DNA from: Cyprinodon diabolis
Taxonomy: Eukaryota; Chordata; Actinopteri; Cyprinodontiformes; Cyprinodontidae
Assembly (NCBI GenBank): GCA_030533445.1
Contig: CM060076.1
Location: 23,484,603-23,548,602 of the forward strand
DNA length: 64,000 nt
Direction of reading: 5' to 3'
Part shown: in pieces, positions 13,987 through 27,699 of the stretch
Numbering within the stretch: position 1 is the first letter of the stretch
How the letters are laid out: each line of letters opens with the position of its first letter
Position numbers and translations under genes: made by a program
Notes under the pieces: generated by a model
What the model was told of the DNA's origin: nothing
What the model saw: the letters and a program-made list of their open reading frames with translations, nothing else
Database searches by the model: none

Positions 13987-14182
13987 GTCGCTTTGTAAAT
14001 CCATGTTTCCCCTTAATCAGTGGAAACCAACAACCAGCAAACTCCATGATGTTATTTGCCCGTTGTCTGAATTCGCCTGCCGTGAGAAATTTTATCGCTT
14101 GCCAGGCGATTTTTAAGAGGAGCAAAAGTAGAGGAACCTGGTAAAGTATTTGCAGGTTTCGTGTTCAGTGTGAACACACCTC
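13987..14182. repeat. Dispersed MITE-like repeat, copy A
   Basis: This stretch aligns by eye with 32988-33172: both begin GTC(G/A)CTTTGTAAATCCATG, share CAGGCGATTTT and GCAGGTTTCG, and end in TGTGAACRCACCT. The terminal TGTGAACGCACC type motif is characteristic of a widespread class of fish nonautonomous DNA transposons. No coding capacity is seen. Confidence 0.6.
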
Positions 14183-16365
14183 TAGAACTCCCTACTGCTG
14201 CCAAGAACAAAGTAGTCAATAGACTTTAGGGAATTTACCAAAACCACTGGAGATAAACTCACGTACTAGGGAATTAAACAAATAATTGACTTACAGTTAA
14301 TTGTAATAAATGGTTCATTACATGAAAATTTGTTTTATACGATTATTGATAATGTCTGCTTAGAAGGAGGGCGGTCATTCTTAAGAAGAGCCTTGCTGTT
14401 ATTTGCAGGAGAAGTAATGCAAGAGTGGAGGTATGCTAGACATAAACATCAAACGATCCAGAGTCCGTTCCAGGAGTATTAACATTGTTTAATGGCGTCA
14501 AGGATGCAGAATAGACTATCACCTGAATAGCGCCCCTTTAGTCGTGCTGCTTGGCGAAGCAGCGTAACTTTTCCCCTGTGTTTTGACAGCGGGGATGTGG
14601 TGAAAAAAAAAAAACAGACAAAAGAACATTTGCAACATAATAGAAAAAGGCATGCTGGAAATAAGCACGGTAGAGGGGTTTTTTAGATTCCTTTGAGAAA
14701 AACAAACCCACTGATTTACAGGTGGTGCTAACAGCACAGCGTCTCTTCCAGCATTCATTACTGGATTACCCTACAAACTGAGAGCCACTTTACAATTACC
14801 ATCCACCTCAAATGAAGTGGCAATTGTCTGCGTGTGAGAGCAACATATTATGTCTTTTAATTATGGATTCATATCTCCGTACATTGGAAATCATAAGTGT
14901 GTCACCCATTGTATTTATATTTTTTTCAATAAGTCACCCTGTTTTAATATCCCTTATAGGTATGTCTATTATAATGTGTAAGGTCAGGCGCTCTGGACAA
15001 TAAATATTTAAATATAATGATGTACTACTTTTTTTATAATTCGGCATATTATAAAATGAATATTTAGCCCTTCATTTTATGGAAAGATTCTCTTGATGCA
15101 AGAGATAACAGATTTTTAAGGACGTGACCACTTTAATATTATTTAATTTGAGATTATTTCATTAATTGATAACTTGCATCCTAATACAGTAGGTACTGTA
15201 GATTTTTTTGGTTCCACCTGAACTAAACGCTTGTAATGCTTCATAGAACCAAGTACAACCAGTTTTTGATGGGATTTTCTTTGATAAGGCTTCCTGCACC
15301 AAATGTGTCAGTTTGCTAGCAGCAACTTATGTTTTAAAGTGGTCTTCTGTTTTCTGCTAATGGGCTGCTGGGAAAAACATATGTAGATCAACAACGTCTA
15401 CCAGCAGGAGTTTTTTTTTGTAGTATTTTTTGCAGTTTAAGCAGGTCACAGTATATGTAATTTTGTAAAATATAACATATTACAAAAGTTATCCGCAGTG
15501 AAAAGAGATCAGACACTATATTAAATAGGAATAAGCTGGAAAATATAAGTTTTAGGTTTGAATATTTCCCCTGTAGTAGCATTTTAGGGATGCTTTACAG
15601 TTTGTTAATGCCGAAAGCATTTTGGGTGTCAGAACATCTGATTTATATGTAAACTGTATGATGGAAGATATAACCTTAATCATCAGGAGCAGAGCATTGT
15701 AGCATCTCGGCGTCAGGGAGTTTAGAAATCTACATTTTTGTGCAGCTTGGGTGTCAACCAATTAGAAAAAACGAATCCAGGAATTTTTGGTAGCCAGACA
15801 CATGAATGAATAAATGGTTAAAAAAGGAAAAAAAAAAATTTTTTTCTTTTTATGCACAGAGTAGGGTACTCTGATGATCATCACCCCTTTAAGACATTTT
15901 AACATGCGGCAAAACAGTTTATAATACCAACATTAACAAAAAAATGTTCTAGCTGAAAAATATTTAATTTTATATTTACTTTTTGATGCTGAAAACTTTT
16001 GATGCTGAAAACTTCCCTGTCTTATCATCAGGATCAGGTGATTTGATTCTCTGTTACATTTATTTTGGTTTGAAATAATTTAGACATTCCTGTCGATGTA
16101 GCAGAAAACAAAGTCTTGACCTGTGACCATTTCTCTTTATTGATTTCGGATCTATGTGAGAAGTAACTAAATGAAATTCTATATATATAGGATGCATTTG
16201 AATGCAGTCAGACACAAATGCATGTATCCAAAATAAGGCAGATAAAGGCAGTGGCGAGCTGCAGCTGCTGGCTATGATGCCAGGAGGCGGAGCTTGTAAG
16301 CCCCCCCTCCCCTCCTCCCAAACACAGATTAACACACTCACCCACAGTGCTGTCTCCCCGCTCCC

Positions 16366-16372
16366 TATATAT
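16366..16372 (+). promoter_or_regulatory. Candidate TATA box for the short akap7 transcript
   Basis: TATATAT sits in a relatively GC-rich stretch (16255-16400) about 600 bases upstream of the short-isoform ATG. A start site about 25-30 bases downstream would give a 5' leader of roughly 570 nt containing several upstream ATGs. An alternative is a TATA-less start within the pyrimidine-rich tract 16560-16650. Only position and motif support this. Confidence 0.3.
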
Positions 16373-16967
16373 GCTGCTTCTGCCTGTCCCTCGCTCACAT
16401 GCAGCTATACTCATGAGCGTGCTCACGCTATCCTTACTCAGCCGCACTCTCTTGCTACATCCCACCTTCTCTATCCTCGTCTAGCTAAACACACATGCAA
16501 TTTTTATCTTACTCATACGTGCTCCTCCTCTGCATTTGCCACTTCAATCGCAAAAAATATTCTTTTTAGTCTCCTACACACTCACACTCCAGTTATCCCA
16601 TTCTCTCTTTCTCTCTTCCTCCCTCTTTCTGGTGCACACACCCCCTCCTCCCTGTGTCAGTGCAAAGTAGGACAAGAGCAAGGAGCCACTCGTTCATTTT
16701 TTTCCTGTCTTGTTCTGGCTTCTCTTGGCTGCATGAGAGAATAGGAGGCTATTTTTTTTTTTATTGTTTTTATTGTCTCTTATCTTCACGGGTCTGTCTG
16801 TCCTATGACGGCTTAAAGTCAAGAGCTACAGGAGGAAAAGGAAGAAATACAGAGTCAGACAGAAGCAGGACACTGTCTCTCTCTTGTACTGTCATAGAAC
16901 AAGGGGCTGAGGAAAAACAGGGGTTTCAGCTGGGAGAGGGGAACCGGAGAAGAGGAAAGGAGGCGCC

Positions 16968-17016
16968 ATGGGTCAGCTCTGCTGCTTCCCTTTCTCCCAA
17001 GCAGAGGAGAAAATCA
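16968..17016 (+). CDS. akap7: akap7 short-isoform first coding exon
   Basis: The exon encodes the N-terminus of the short (alpha/beta-type) A-kinase anchoring protein 7: 16 codons, MGQLCCFPFSQAEEKI, plus the first base of codon 17. The start sits in a strong context (GGCGCCATGG) and the exon ends at a consensus donor (A|GTAAGT). Gly2 followed by Cys5 and Cys6 is the known myristoylation and double-palmitoylation signal that holds the mammalian short isoform at the plasma membrane. There it brings protein kinase A to L-type calcium channels and other targets. The sequence is nearly identical to the mammalian MGQLCCFPFSRDEGKI. The exon ends in phase 1, matching both the candidate microexon at 30794 and the last exon at 41422. 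A 227-codon ORF running through it in another frame is a chance reading. Identification is from family knowledge; expression is not shown. Confidence 0.92.
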
Positions 17017-20000
17017 GTAAGTGTCTCCGGCTCCCGTCTTCAGGCGTGGGCGTGTGTTGTCGGTGAAGACAGTTGGATGGATATTCTCAATGGTGCTGTC
17101 TTTAGGGACAGGCTGCATGCGTGCAGATGTGCGTTTCGTCATGTCAGCGCTCCACACATGTGTGCACATCAATATGCTTCTTTGTGCGGTGACTTAAGGA
17201 CAAGGAGTGCCGGTGGAAGAGTCTGTGAGCGACATAAGATAAAAAGAACATTTTTTAGCAGTCTCAGGGTGAATTTAGTAGTAAATAAAAGGTCATCTGT
17301 TAGCTTAATAGTCTTTCTTTTTATGGGATACCAATGAGTCCTTACTGTCTAAATCTTGGTTATATTTGGCAATAGATGTTTTACCTTTTTTATCCTGCTT
17401 TGTCAATATAAATTGGCTTAAACACTATTGAGACCTTTTTTTCCCACTCACCTGTTTTTCTTTCTGAATTTTTACCAACTGTTGAACAGCAGAGTATTTT
17501 GCAAGCAGTAGCTGGTTGATAAGTGCACATGTGTCCTTATTCATGACAAAACCAGAATTTACATCTAAAATCCTCACTTGTTTGCCTAGTTGATTTATTA
17601 ATCATTAAAACAACAGGTTTTCTTTGTGATCTCTCTCCTGAAGGAAGCCAACAGTGGAGAACTGACAGGGGAGGCTGCATATTAACTCTTTGATCTTAGT
17701 TCTGTGTGTTTTGCCATTCAAGTCCGAGATCAGATCTAGATGTATTGTGGATTTCTTTCTCGCCTTCAGAATGAAAACAACTCTAATAAGAAGCTTTTCA
17801 ATGTTTTTTTTTAACATTGAAAAGATATTATACACTTACCGGGATAATAAAATGCATACTAAACAAGGAAATGTATATGCTTTAACTTCATAAACTGACT
17901 AGAAATAAAAAATGTAACCATTTTATCTGTTGATTACAATGAGTTTTATTTAGAAATTCAAAATGTAGAGTTTCACATCTTTGGTATTTTAAGAAAATAC
18001 AAAACCAAAGCAGCAAATATCATTTTGTATTCTCATAAAAGCATTTTTGAATCAGTTTGAAATATCAATTAAGGTCATTTCTGTTTGTTAACAACAATGA
18101 GGAAGTCATATTCTCCCCCCTGCTCTGAAATTAGTATGTTTGTCCCGTCTTAGTATGCAGAACTAAGCCTTATTTTTTTTTATATTTGAGAAATTTAATT
18201 AAATCGACACATTTTTAGGTCACCTACTATGGTCACAATGTATTTTACCCAGAAAGAACCACTTTCATCTAAGGAATTTTCATTGTTTCTACAGAACTGA
18301 TTCAATATTGAGCTGATACAAAAGAAAGAAAAAGCATGTCAAAGACTTATGGAGTTTGTTGTTGCTTCTTTGTTCATGTATTTCTAGGTCTGCACCTTTT
18401 TACTGGTTCTGAGTAACCCTAGGGGAAATTTTCCAACTCTTCTGTCTCTTGAATCAAGCTTTTACTCTCATGTTCTTCTTCCTCTTCTACTCAAATCCAA
18501 TGTTCTTACATCACAACCTATTCTTTGGTACGCAGGAATGCACGCCACAAGCGAACCGCTTCAAGGTTTTGATATACAGTGCCAAGACTTTTTTAGGGAT
18601 GCCAGGGTATGATTTTTTGCTCTGTTTTCCAGTATGGGTTTACATCAGCTGCAGTAACCGCTCTCTGGCACAGGAAAAAGCCTTTCAAACTAAAAGCACT
18701 GCAAATATACATCAATGTTTGGCTTTCTATAGGACCTAAAGAATTCAATGCAAATCTATTTTTAGCATCAAGAAAGATATTATAAGAAACACAATGAAAA
18801 CTACCTGCTCTACCAAAATTATACCTTTTTATTTACCTCTTAAAATCAGATGGAAAAGGACTGAGATAATAAATTTTTCTGTAATGACTAAGGAAAAAAG
18901 TAGCAACTCTCACATTATGCAAAACATCTACCATTTCATTTATTTTCTGCTATCATCCATTAGTGTGCAGTCATATGGTACATTTCAGTCTGATTTCTCC
19001 ACACCTAGTCCACCGCATCTTCCTCTGGAAGAGAGTGATTTCACAGAGTTTGAGTTGTTGCTCATTTGAGGCAATGTGGTGAGGAAACGGCTGAAATGGA
19101 TCTAAAGTCAAAGTAAAGGTCTGAATTTCCCACCAGACGACAGCGATAATGAAGAGAAATGTCTGTCTGCTGTAATTTAAAGCGAGCTCCAGGGAGTAAT
19201 TAGTGGTGCAGCTTGTGGTTTGATTAAAAAATTCTGCACTATTTCCTTTTTTTTCTTAAATCCAAATAAAGTGTGACTTTTGTCTGCGATTTGAATGCAC
19301 TGCTCAACGTTGCTGCTGCTATACGCTGCAGGAGAAGAGTTTACATGCTGAACACAAGGAGCATTAAACTAGATTCTACCTTTTCCACATCAAAGATTGT
19401 GCATATAAGTTTCCTTTTTTAAACAATTTAATTAGAAAGAAAAAAGCACAACTTAAAAAAGTAATTTAATTGCACTCAGCAAGGATAAAAACTTTTAATT
19501 GTGTTTCTCTATTCTACTCTACTGAAGTATTCGTCTATGGCATTTGTTTTAAGTAGATATTTTTTATGGAAGTATACAGGCTGCATGTAGTGGTTATGTT
19601 TTACATTTTTATTGCTATTTAAAGCTTTAAAAATACAGTTCCTCTGTAGATACAGGACATGGATGACCAATTGATTGATGTAATGATTATAAGAGGATTC
19701 AAAGTACTGAAAAGAGCAAATGTTTGGTGGTTGTAAAATGTTTTTTTGCATGCACCTTGTACGAGAGATCCTGCTGATCATCAAGTCATAAATGCAGACT
19801 TTGACTCCGAGCTAAAAAGCCAATTCTGAAAATAGGTTTGGAGTGTGTAGGTGCATGTTTGCTGTTTTACTGGCCTTTTTTTTCTCTGCTTCCCTGTCTT
19901 CCTCGCTCCCTGTGTTCTCCGCTCCTTGTCCCCTTTTCTTTCTCAGCTTGCAGCTGCATTGCTATAAACAGTGAAGCCACTGTGCCCTAGTTCTGAGCAG

Positions 20001-23000
20001 AGATGGAGAGAGAAGGGCGAAAAGGGTGAGGCAAGGACTGAAGACTAATGAGGGGAGACGAAGTGAGCAGGCTTAAAGAGAAATGGTGTTTTCATAACAA
20101 AGAGAGGGGAAGGCGTGTTGAGGGAGGCAAACAAATGTGTGTGTTTCAGTGTTTGTGCGCGTTCTGCGGGTCAGATGCCCCCTCCTGTTATTCGGCGGCA
20201 TCCTCCCTCGTGTGCTCTGCAAGACACGACCATGCATGTGGGTGTACGTTTGTTTGCACCATGTGAATTCAGCCATGACCAATATGACAAGCTGTCACAG
20301 TGTGGTGTTAGCAGTCACTGTAGGTGATAAACACATAAACATATTCTCACAACACCCTGATTCATGCAGAATTCCCACAACCTTATCATCCAGCCTTTTA
20401 TCAATTAATGCATGACAAAGCATTTCTGTCCATTTATTGAGAATGTATTATTTTCTAACAGATGTCTAACAGGACTCAAGATGTTGGTATTGTTAGTGTA
20501 GAACTGCAACTGATCACAATGAAATGGTGATGGTACGAGAGCTCAAAAAGGAATTATAAATGCTCCTATGCAGATTAATTTTTCAACATTTAGAATTGTC
20601 CACTATTGTATAAACTAAACATGAATAAATACTTTGAAATTGGAGTTTTGCTTAATTTTGTCTTAATTAAGGTTTTAACTGTACACATGTTTAAGCAGTC
20701 AGTAATGAGTCACAACGATAATAAGAACATTAAGATGGTGTTTGGAGCTGGACATTTTAACAGCACCTAGGAAGTGATTGTAGTATCGATGGTGCTTGAA
20801 GACTCACCTGCTTGTTTTAATCCACATTACACAGTTTTAAGTACGGAAAGCCGACATGTCATAAATTCTGATGCTTTGCTACACGTTACTGTGTCTAATA
20901 ACTATGAGTACCTCAAGTTATTGCTACTAAAGTCATTTGTTATAGAAGAGCCAAATAATTCTCATCAAAGTGAGGTCTATATGGCAAGGTGCTGTCCAAT
21001 AGCTGTCATTATTGGCTCCGGACCTGAAGTAGAGAACATCCTTCACCCTTGCATCCATTAACATTTCTAACAACTCAAGAGTTGGAGCATTTACTTTCCC
21101 TTTGGGATTGATAGTATTTTTAAAACCAGCTAAGTGATTTGCTATACAACCCTTTGATTTGTGATGTTAAAGCGTTGGTGGCAGGCACAGCCTCTAGTTT
21201 TATGCTTTTAGGCTGTTTGTGTGTGTCCCTTACACAGGAAATGATATTACATAATTGCCTCATGGGAAGATCTTGTAGCCTGACACATTTACTGGTACTC
21301 AAGAAGGGATTGATTAGATTGTGTTGGTTTCCTATGTCAAAATCCCCTGGAGGGAATTTAATGGCAGCCTGTGCAGAGCCTGCTTGGATTTGATAGTGAA
21401 CTGGTTACCATTTGATAGTCAAGGTCACTTAAACACAAACAGCTTAAGCTCTGAACACACTCTGTTTCATTAAATAATAGAGTCATGAAATGTAAAAGTG
21501 CCCTTATTTAATGTTTAAGTTGGACTTGATTCCCTAAAGCTTAACATCCGTTGAATTCTCACCTTACATCAAGTACGTTCTTTAACGTTTCATGGCAACG
21601 TTTCCTAAATTATAAAGAAAAATGACTATAAATCAGTATTAATTATTCACTTTAATGATAAACATTCTAAAGATTCTAGTTGTGTGAATCAAGCTGAGAG
21701 TTTATGCATGTTTTTTCTACCTCTATGTTCGCAATCGCCCCAGCAGGGTCCACATCCCTAGTTGTTAACAAGATCTAAAGATCTTCCGTTTTCTTTCCTT
21801 GCAAATATCCAAGCAGTCCTATCACTTTCGTAGCATTGGATTTTATGATCTGTTTTAATAATCCTCGCCTAAAGGCAGCTTTACCCCTCACAGAGGAACA
21901 CAGCTGGCCTGAAACATGCAAATTGAAGAGGATCTTCATCTGGTTTCTCACAGCATGAGCTGCTCACCTGCATTACCTCTATAACAGAAATGCTGAGCTG
22001 ACCTTGAATGAACACCTTTTTTTCCTACTGAAATAATGTTTCGCACTGCCTTTTTGTGTTTGAGGTGTGCAGGTGAAGACAGCTGAGTGAGGGCAGGGAG
22101 AAAGTGGAGAACAGAACAGCAGAGGGAAGCGCAGCATGGGGAAGAGCTGCATGCAGCGCTGTTTAATTCAGCTGTTTTTTATCCTGCTTCCCAATCCTCC
22201 ATGCTCACTGTTCTCCTTTCCTTCTGTTGCCTCTCAGTCTTAACTCCTTCATGTCTATCACCTGAGCAGAAAGGTTCAGAATATTCATGTTCCTCGGTCA
22301 TATTCTCAAAAGTTTATGCAAGGGTGAGACTAGCAGGCAATGAAAGCTGTTTGTCCCAAGCTGTGGAGCAGAAAACACTCTGCTCCACACATCCTGACAA
22401 AGAGGAGGGACTCATAGTAACAACATTACAGTCGTAATGCTCTGAATTTTGCTCTGTCAGATTAAAAAATGCTTTTTTTATTGACATAAATGACCTTTCT
22501 GGTTCTGTGTTTTTAACATGCAGTCTGTGCTCACTTCTTTGGAGCTTTGAGTCGCTGATGTTTGATTATCTTGGACCAGATCACAGCCGGTGTTTCTACT
22601 CACTCAGACATTGTTTAACTTAAATATATTTTACTGTGGTTGAGACTGAAAGAACTTCAACCTATATCACAGCTTTGGCTGATAGTATGGAAGTTTAACA
22701 GCACACTTTAGTGCTTAACCTGTGAAACAAAACACTGGAAAATCTCTAGAGTTTTGTTGTGACATTCTCTCAACAGCCTGGAGCTGTTATGATTCAAAGT
22801 ATTTGACTCAAGAAGAGAATTTTTTATATGTTGACCAAGTCAGATTCTACTTAATAGTTCGGATCCCTGGGGTTTTAACTGGGCATACGCAATGCCAATA
22901 GAAAATTAAGTGGGTATATGCCGTATACCTGCGGGATGATGATTTTCATATTTATAAATATATTTATTTGCAGAGGATATGAATGGACAACAGCTTCAAG

Positions 23001-23811
23001 TTTAGATTTATGCTTTTTTTTTAAATCACCAGGTTAAATGTCAAGAGATCCAATGCCAGATATCTTTCTTGTAAGAAATAACTTTGAATTTGTCTTCTTT
23101 CTTTTTTTTAGTCCTATAGTCTGTTTTTGGTCTTTTTTAAGGCTGTTTTTTTCTACCTTTTTTTTTTTTTACTGTTTTTCTACTCACTGGTGGATAAATT
23201 GCTGATTTCTGCCACATTCAAAGCCCATAAGTAACATAAAGAACAGCTTCAAATTTTAGGTTTTGATCTTCATACAGTTCAATTGAATTTAAGATTAAAT
23301 AGTTTTCTCTAATATTAAGCCTGTGCTTTGTTTTCCCCTTACTATACCATATTTAACAGTTACCAGACTTATTGGCTCTTGGATTATCGATATGTGTAAA
23401 ACTTGATAGAAACTTCCTCTTTGATTGCAATAGTCAAAAGTTTAGGGCACCTAATAATGGCAGCCTTGCTATTAATACTTTTCACAGCCCTGTTTTGCAA
23501 TAGTACAGCACTCTGACTTCTATCTTTGACTAGTCCTCCTTCAACAATCTAGATTAGGATTCCTTAACTCCGGTTCTCAGGGTCCTGGGTCCTTTCTAGC
23601 AGAGGCTACCAGCCCTTTCTTATGTTGTAGTATTTCAAAGAGTTCATGATGTGATGACATATAGTGTAGCAAGCTCATATAAAACCCCATTTTTGTAATT
23701 CTACAATATGCTGTATCCAGCGAATTTTTTCTTTTTTATTCACCAATCTGCATCGGTTGGATACCTGGATCTCCTTAGTATGTGTTCAGGTCAGAAGTAC
23801 TTCATTCGGAG

Positions 23812-23984
23812 CTGCTATGGTAAAGGTAGAGTACATGTCCCATATATTGGTTGTCCTAGGTTCGAGTTCTGGTCCAGCTGATCTTTGCCAAATGTGCTCT
23901 AGTCTCTTATAACCCACTTTCCTCTCTACATACTTTCCTAGATAACAAAATTAAGGTCACTAGAGCCTGAAAAATAATCTTTAG
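23812..23984 (+). repeat. tRNA-derived SINE relic
   Basis: A box-A-like TGGTAAAGGTAGAG (23818-23831) is followed by a box-B-like GGTTCGAGTTC (23859-23869). The body contains TTTGCCAAATGTGCTCTAG and a pyrimidine-rich ACTTTCCTCTC stretch, the layout of a common fish SINE. The copy is diverged. Confidence 0.55.
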
Positions 23985-26900
23985 GCTTACTTTATTAATC
24001 CTGTAGTGAAATTAAGTGCTACAGTTCTAACCTTGCGCTGCAAGCTGGATTGTCGCAAGATCTGAGTTTTCAGTCTCACAACAAATCCAACTTGAAAGAC
24101 TCCTGCTAATACCTCCGTCTCATAACACCCAGCGAGTCAGACCAATGACATGCCAGCATTGTTTTTTGGGGCAGGACATGCAGGAATGACGACAGTCAGA
24201 AGGGCCTTGCTGGGGCATTACAAGCAGGGCTATGCTGGAGGACTTACCTTTTGATACCGTAATTGACTCGGTTTTAGCTAAAATAGCGGCAATTTCTCAT
24301 TTAAAAAAGGAGCAAAGAGAAGCACTTTGTGCATTTGTAGAAATATTGCACTAAAAGTGCCTCCTTTTCAAGGACAGACTGATAGCGTAGAACTCGACTC
24401 AGTTCTACACATATCACTCTGACTCTTGGCAGGTTACTACAGTTCCTCAAAATATAAATATTTCTCAACATCATAGGGTGTTACGTCTATGGCCAACGCA
24501 TTGGTTAGGAGGAAAGGGCATATCTGTAATATCCTGGCTATTTCCCAATAACGCAGATATTTAAGGCCCTTAGACAATCGTAATAACAAAGAAATGAGCA
24601 TAAATAAAATAAGAAAGCTTTTATTTTTACAGGTTTAAGAAGAAAAAATTAGCTTTAATCATGTTGACTGTCAGTTGAGGGATTAATTTTCCATAAAACT
24701 ATCTTTACTACACCGGATAAGAGGACGATACCTCTGTTCCAAGGAATTTCAAATCATTGTTTCGCAAAAGGGCGATATTGTAAGAAGTTTCTATCTTAAA
24801 ACTATAAAATCAGGCCGTCTCCAACCCTGCGTTTTACGTAGATTAAGTTCTTTATTATTTTTTTTTTTTTTGCCCTAACTGACTAATTTCTAAAAAGCAA
24901 GATCATTGAGCTTTTATTGGCTTCTCAAATATATCTTGTGGCTGGGTACAGACCTATAAATTGTTCTAAAACACTTAATTCAGGGTTTTAGGTTAATTAC
25001 ATGGATTATTCTCAACTAGAAGAGATTTAGGCTGACATTGTTTTCATTATTTTTCATTCAGTAATTATATTTTTGCATCTTCTTTTAAATGTTGGATAAA
25101 AACAAGTTCTATTATAAAGTGTTGAACTCTCTGCTGCAGACAGTGTCACTGGAGACAGTGTAACTGGTTTGTCACTACTCTGTCTTCAGGATCCAATTCC
25201 TCCTCCTTGTTCTCACTCGTCCTTAAATAAAAATCACTCCAGTTTTATTTCCTCCTGCCTTGCCTTCTCATGTTATTTCGAGCCACCTCCATTTTGGCTG
25301 TTTCTCCTTTGTGGCATTCTCTTCTTTCTTCTCCCCCTCCTCTCCATCTGCCCCTTGCTTTCTCTACTTTTCCAACTCCTCGTGCCACATATGCTTCATT
25401 AGCGTTCTGTGTAAACCTCCGCTCAAGCTTTCAGGAAATCTGCTGAAATGGGAAGAATTTGTCATCACAGCTGATTATGAGGCTGGATGCAAACATTATG
25501 GATAGGTGTATGAATCCAGTGAATTTGATTAAGTATTTAATAGGATTATTACGGGCCCATTTCCTGCTGAATGCATTGCATCACCAATTGCAAACAGAAT
25601 GACAGACTTTAGGAACAACCAGCTGTTATAAGGGCCTGTATTCACTATTATTAGTGTTTAAAGAACTGCTTTAACAGGCTGTCCTTTATGATCGGACCAC
25701 AAATATGCTTCTCTTGACGTCAGGAGCTGGTAAAGAAAGGATGATAGAAAATGGGAGTTTAAGCTAATGCAGTTTAAAGGTTGCAGCATAAAGCAGCATA
25801 TCAGAATCTGTACTCTGATGATACAGTCACCATAGAACCATGATGCTGAGCGTGCACTTAATGTCACTTTAAATATGCCCAAAACCTATTCAGGCTTTTC
25901 TCTTCATATACCACTCCATACATTTGTGGCTTTTATAGAGAATTAACATCATATAACAGAAAAAGATTATTATGTTGCTTACCTTTTCTCATCTGCCTAG
26001 ATGATTGTCCTTAAAGTAATGGGTTCAGCAAAATGTTTGCTACTTATTACAGTCTAATAGAAAACTGATGGAGTAACCAACCACAATCTGTCTTCTCTAG
26101 TTTTACTTTTATGCAAAACAACTACTTTTAAATTTCAACATACATACTCATAAGTTATAGGGAATCAATCTAACTAACGAACAGCATTTAAATGACTGTA
26201 TTAGGTGCTTTAATATGGTAGAAAAGAAGTGCTTCTAAAATCACTACTCTGATTAAAAGCCTTTTGAAGACCCAATCTGAACCCCTCCAGGCAGAAATAC
26301 GACAGTAAAAACTTCACCTTCTGTTCTTCACTCTTTGAACTTTAAAAAGCATCAAACCTCTTTGGGTTATAGAGCTCGTCCTTAATGCTGAATAACCTTT
26401 AAATGTTAGATGATAATGTGTTGCTGCTTTCCTATTGATTTACTGAATTCTAGAAAAGAACAATGTTGGTATTTACTTTGTGAATTATGCATATTACTTG
26501 TTTTTGAGAAATTAGATCATTTCATGTTTTATTTTTATTTTTCTAGACTTCAATGCAAATATGTTCAATATAGTAAAACTGCAAAGGGTAAAGGAAACAT
26601 CTTAAATGATTGAGCATTTACTGTTTGGGTTACTTTTAAACCTGAATATGCTCTGAATGGACACTTTTATTTACATTTCTGATATAATCCTTTAGAGATT
26701 TTCAAATTAATTTCCTTATGTTAATAACAACTGTATCAACCTTCATCTGAATGCTTCAAACATCACACACTTTTGCGCACTTTCATCTGGTTTGGTCTGC
26801 CGCAGTTTCCATAGGCTCGTGAACTCGCAGGCGCGCGCTTTTAGGAAATCCTATACACTACTGTTTATGCTCTAAAAACATTCTAAATGACTTTTTTTTG

Positions 26901-27089
26901 AGTAAATTATGGACACTACCAACTCAGGACACTTGGAATACATTGGACGAGCAGTATGGAGGATTATTGACAGGTTTTTTGTGGACTTTTATGGACCTTT
27001 CTGCCTCGGGCACCATAGACCTCCATTATTTGAATGTCAGCAGACAGCAAGAAGCCTCCCAGATCTCCAGATGCATTTGAGATATCAAA

Positions 27090-27173
27090 AAAGTACTCCA
27101 GAGTGTTGTTCAGCATGGGGGTGAGTAGAAAATGAAGGCTAATCATGTTTTGGGTGTACTATTCCTTTAAGTG
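27090..27173. repeat. End of a fish MITE
   Basis: The sequence GGGGTGAGTAGAAAATGAAGG followed by GGGTGTACTATTCCTTTAAG is a characteristic terminal segment of a widespread teleost nonautonomous DNA transposon. The opposite end could not be placed; the more GC-rich sequence from about 26750 may belong to the same element. Confidence 0.4.
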
Positions 27174-27699
27174 ATTATTTGAGTACAGATAAGTACTCTG
27201 TTCACATTGAAAAATGAATATAACATTTAGTAATTAATTATTTATTTGGCGGGCTGTGTGAAGAGCTTTTTTAGAATTATAAATATTCCTCATTAGTGTA
27301 TTTTTCTTGTCTAGAGAGCTTATAATTGGTAATAACATGTTTGACTTCAGTACATGTCAAAGATGTCGACTCGAGTTTAAGATTCCGATTGAAGATGTAC
27401 TTTTTAAAAATAAAAAAGCTCACAATTGAATTAGACGTTTGCCTTGAAGAGTTGGACTCCTAGTCTGAGGCTTGAGTTTTATCAACAGTTGTTATCTAAT
27501 GTATTCAAAGTTAAAGGAAGCATCATTTATGAGTTGTTAATAGTTCAAAGGACATGTTTGTTGTAGTTTTAGCTTCATAATAACAGCCAGAGCAAGGTCC
27601 CTTTAACTTATTGTTGTTATAAATTACTTTGGATCATTTCGTGAACAAGTTAAACCTAACTTACCTCCAATATCCGCTTGCTGCTTAGCTAAGATTGTG

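Larger units (their letters stand above)
1..16300. other. Upstream noncoding region (probable akap7 long-isoform intron)
   Basis: AT-rich DNA with stops in all frames and only short chance ORFs. I looked for exons of the 2H-phosphoesterase-like domain of the long akap7 isoforms and recognised none. The stretch holds two SINE relics, a MITE, a short palindrome, two microsatellites, an internally deleted Tc1-like element and one copy of a dispersed repeat, each listed separately. About 10015-10260 is purine-rich on the + strand. Elsewhere (roughly 3.5-11.5 kb and 14.2-16.2 kb) I see nothing recognisable. That it is an intron of a longer transcript is inferred from mammalian AKAP7, where the short isoforms start at an internal promoter. 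Confidence 0.5.

Noticed and set aside
16202..16744. 180-codon ORF rich in Ser, Thr and His
   Set aside because: It reads the pyrimidine-rich promoter-proximal tract; composition is low-complexity and no motif is recognisable.
16654..17337. 227-codon + strand ORF over the akap7 first exon
   Set aside because: It runs in a different frame from the conserved MGQLCC exon, crosses its splice donor into the intron, and has no family resemblance. It results from low stop density in a GC-richer region.
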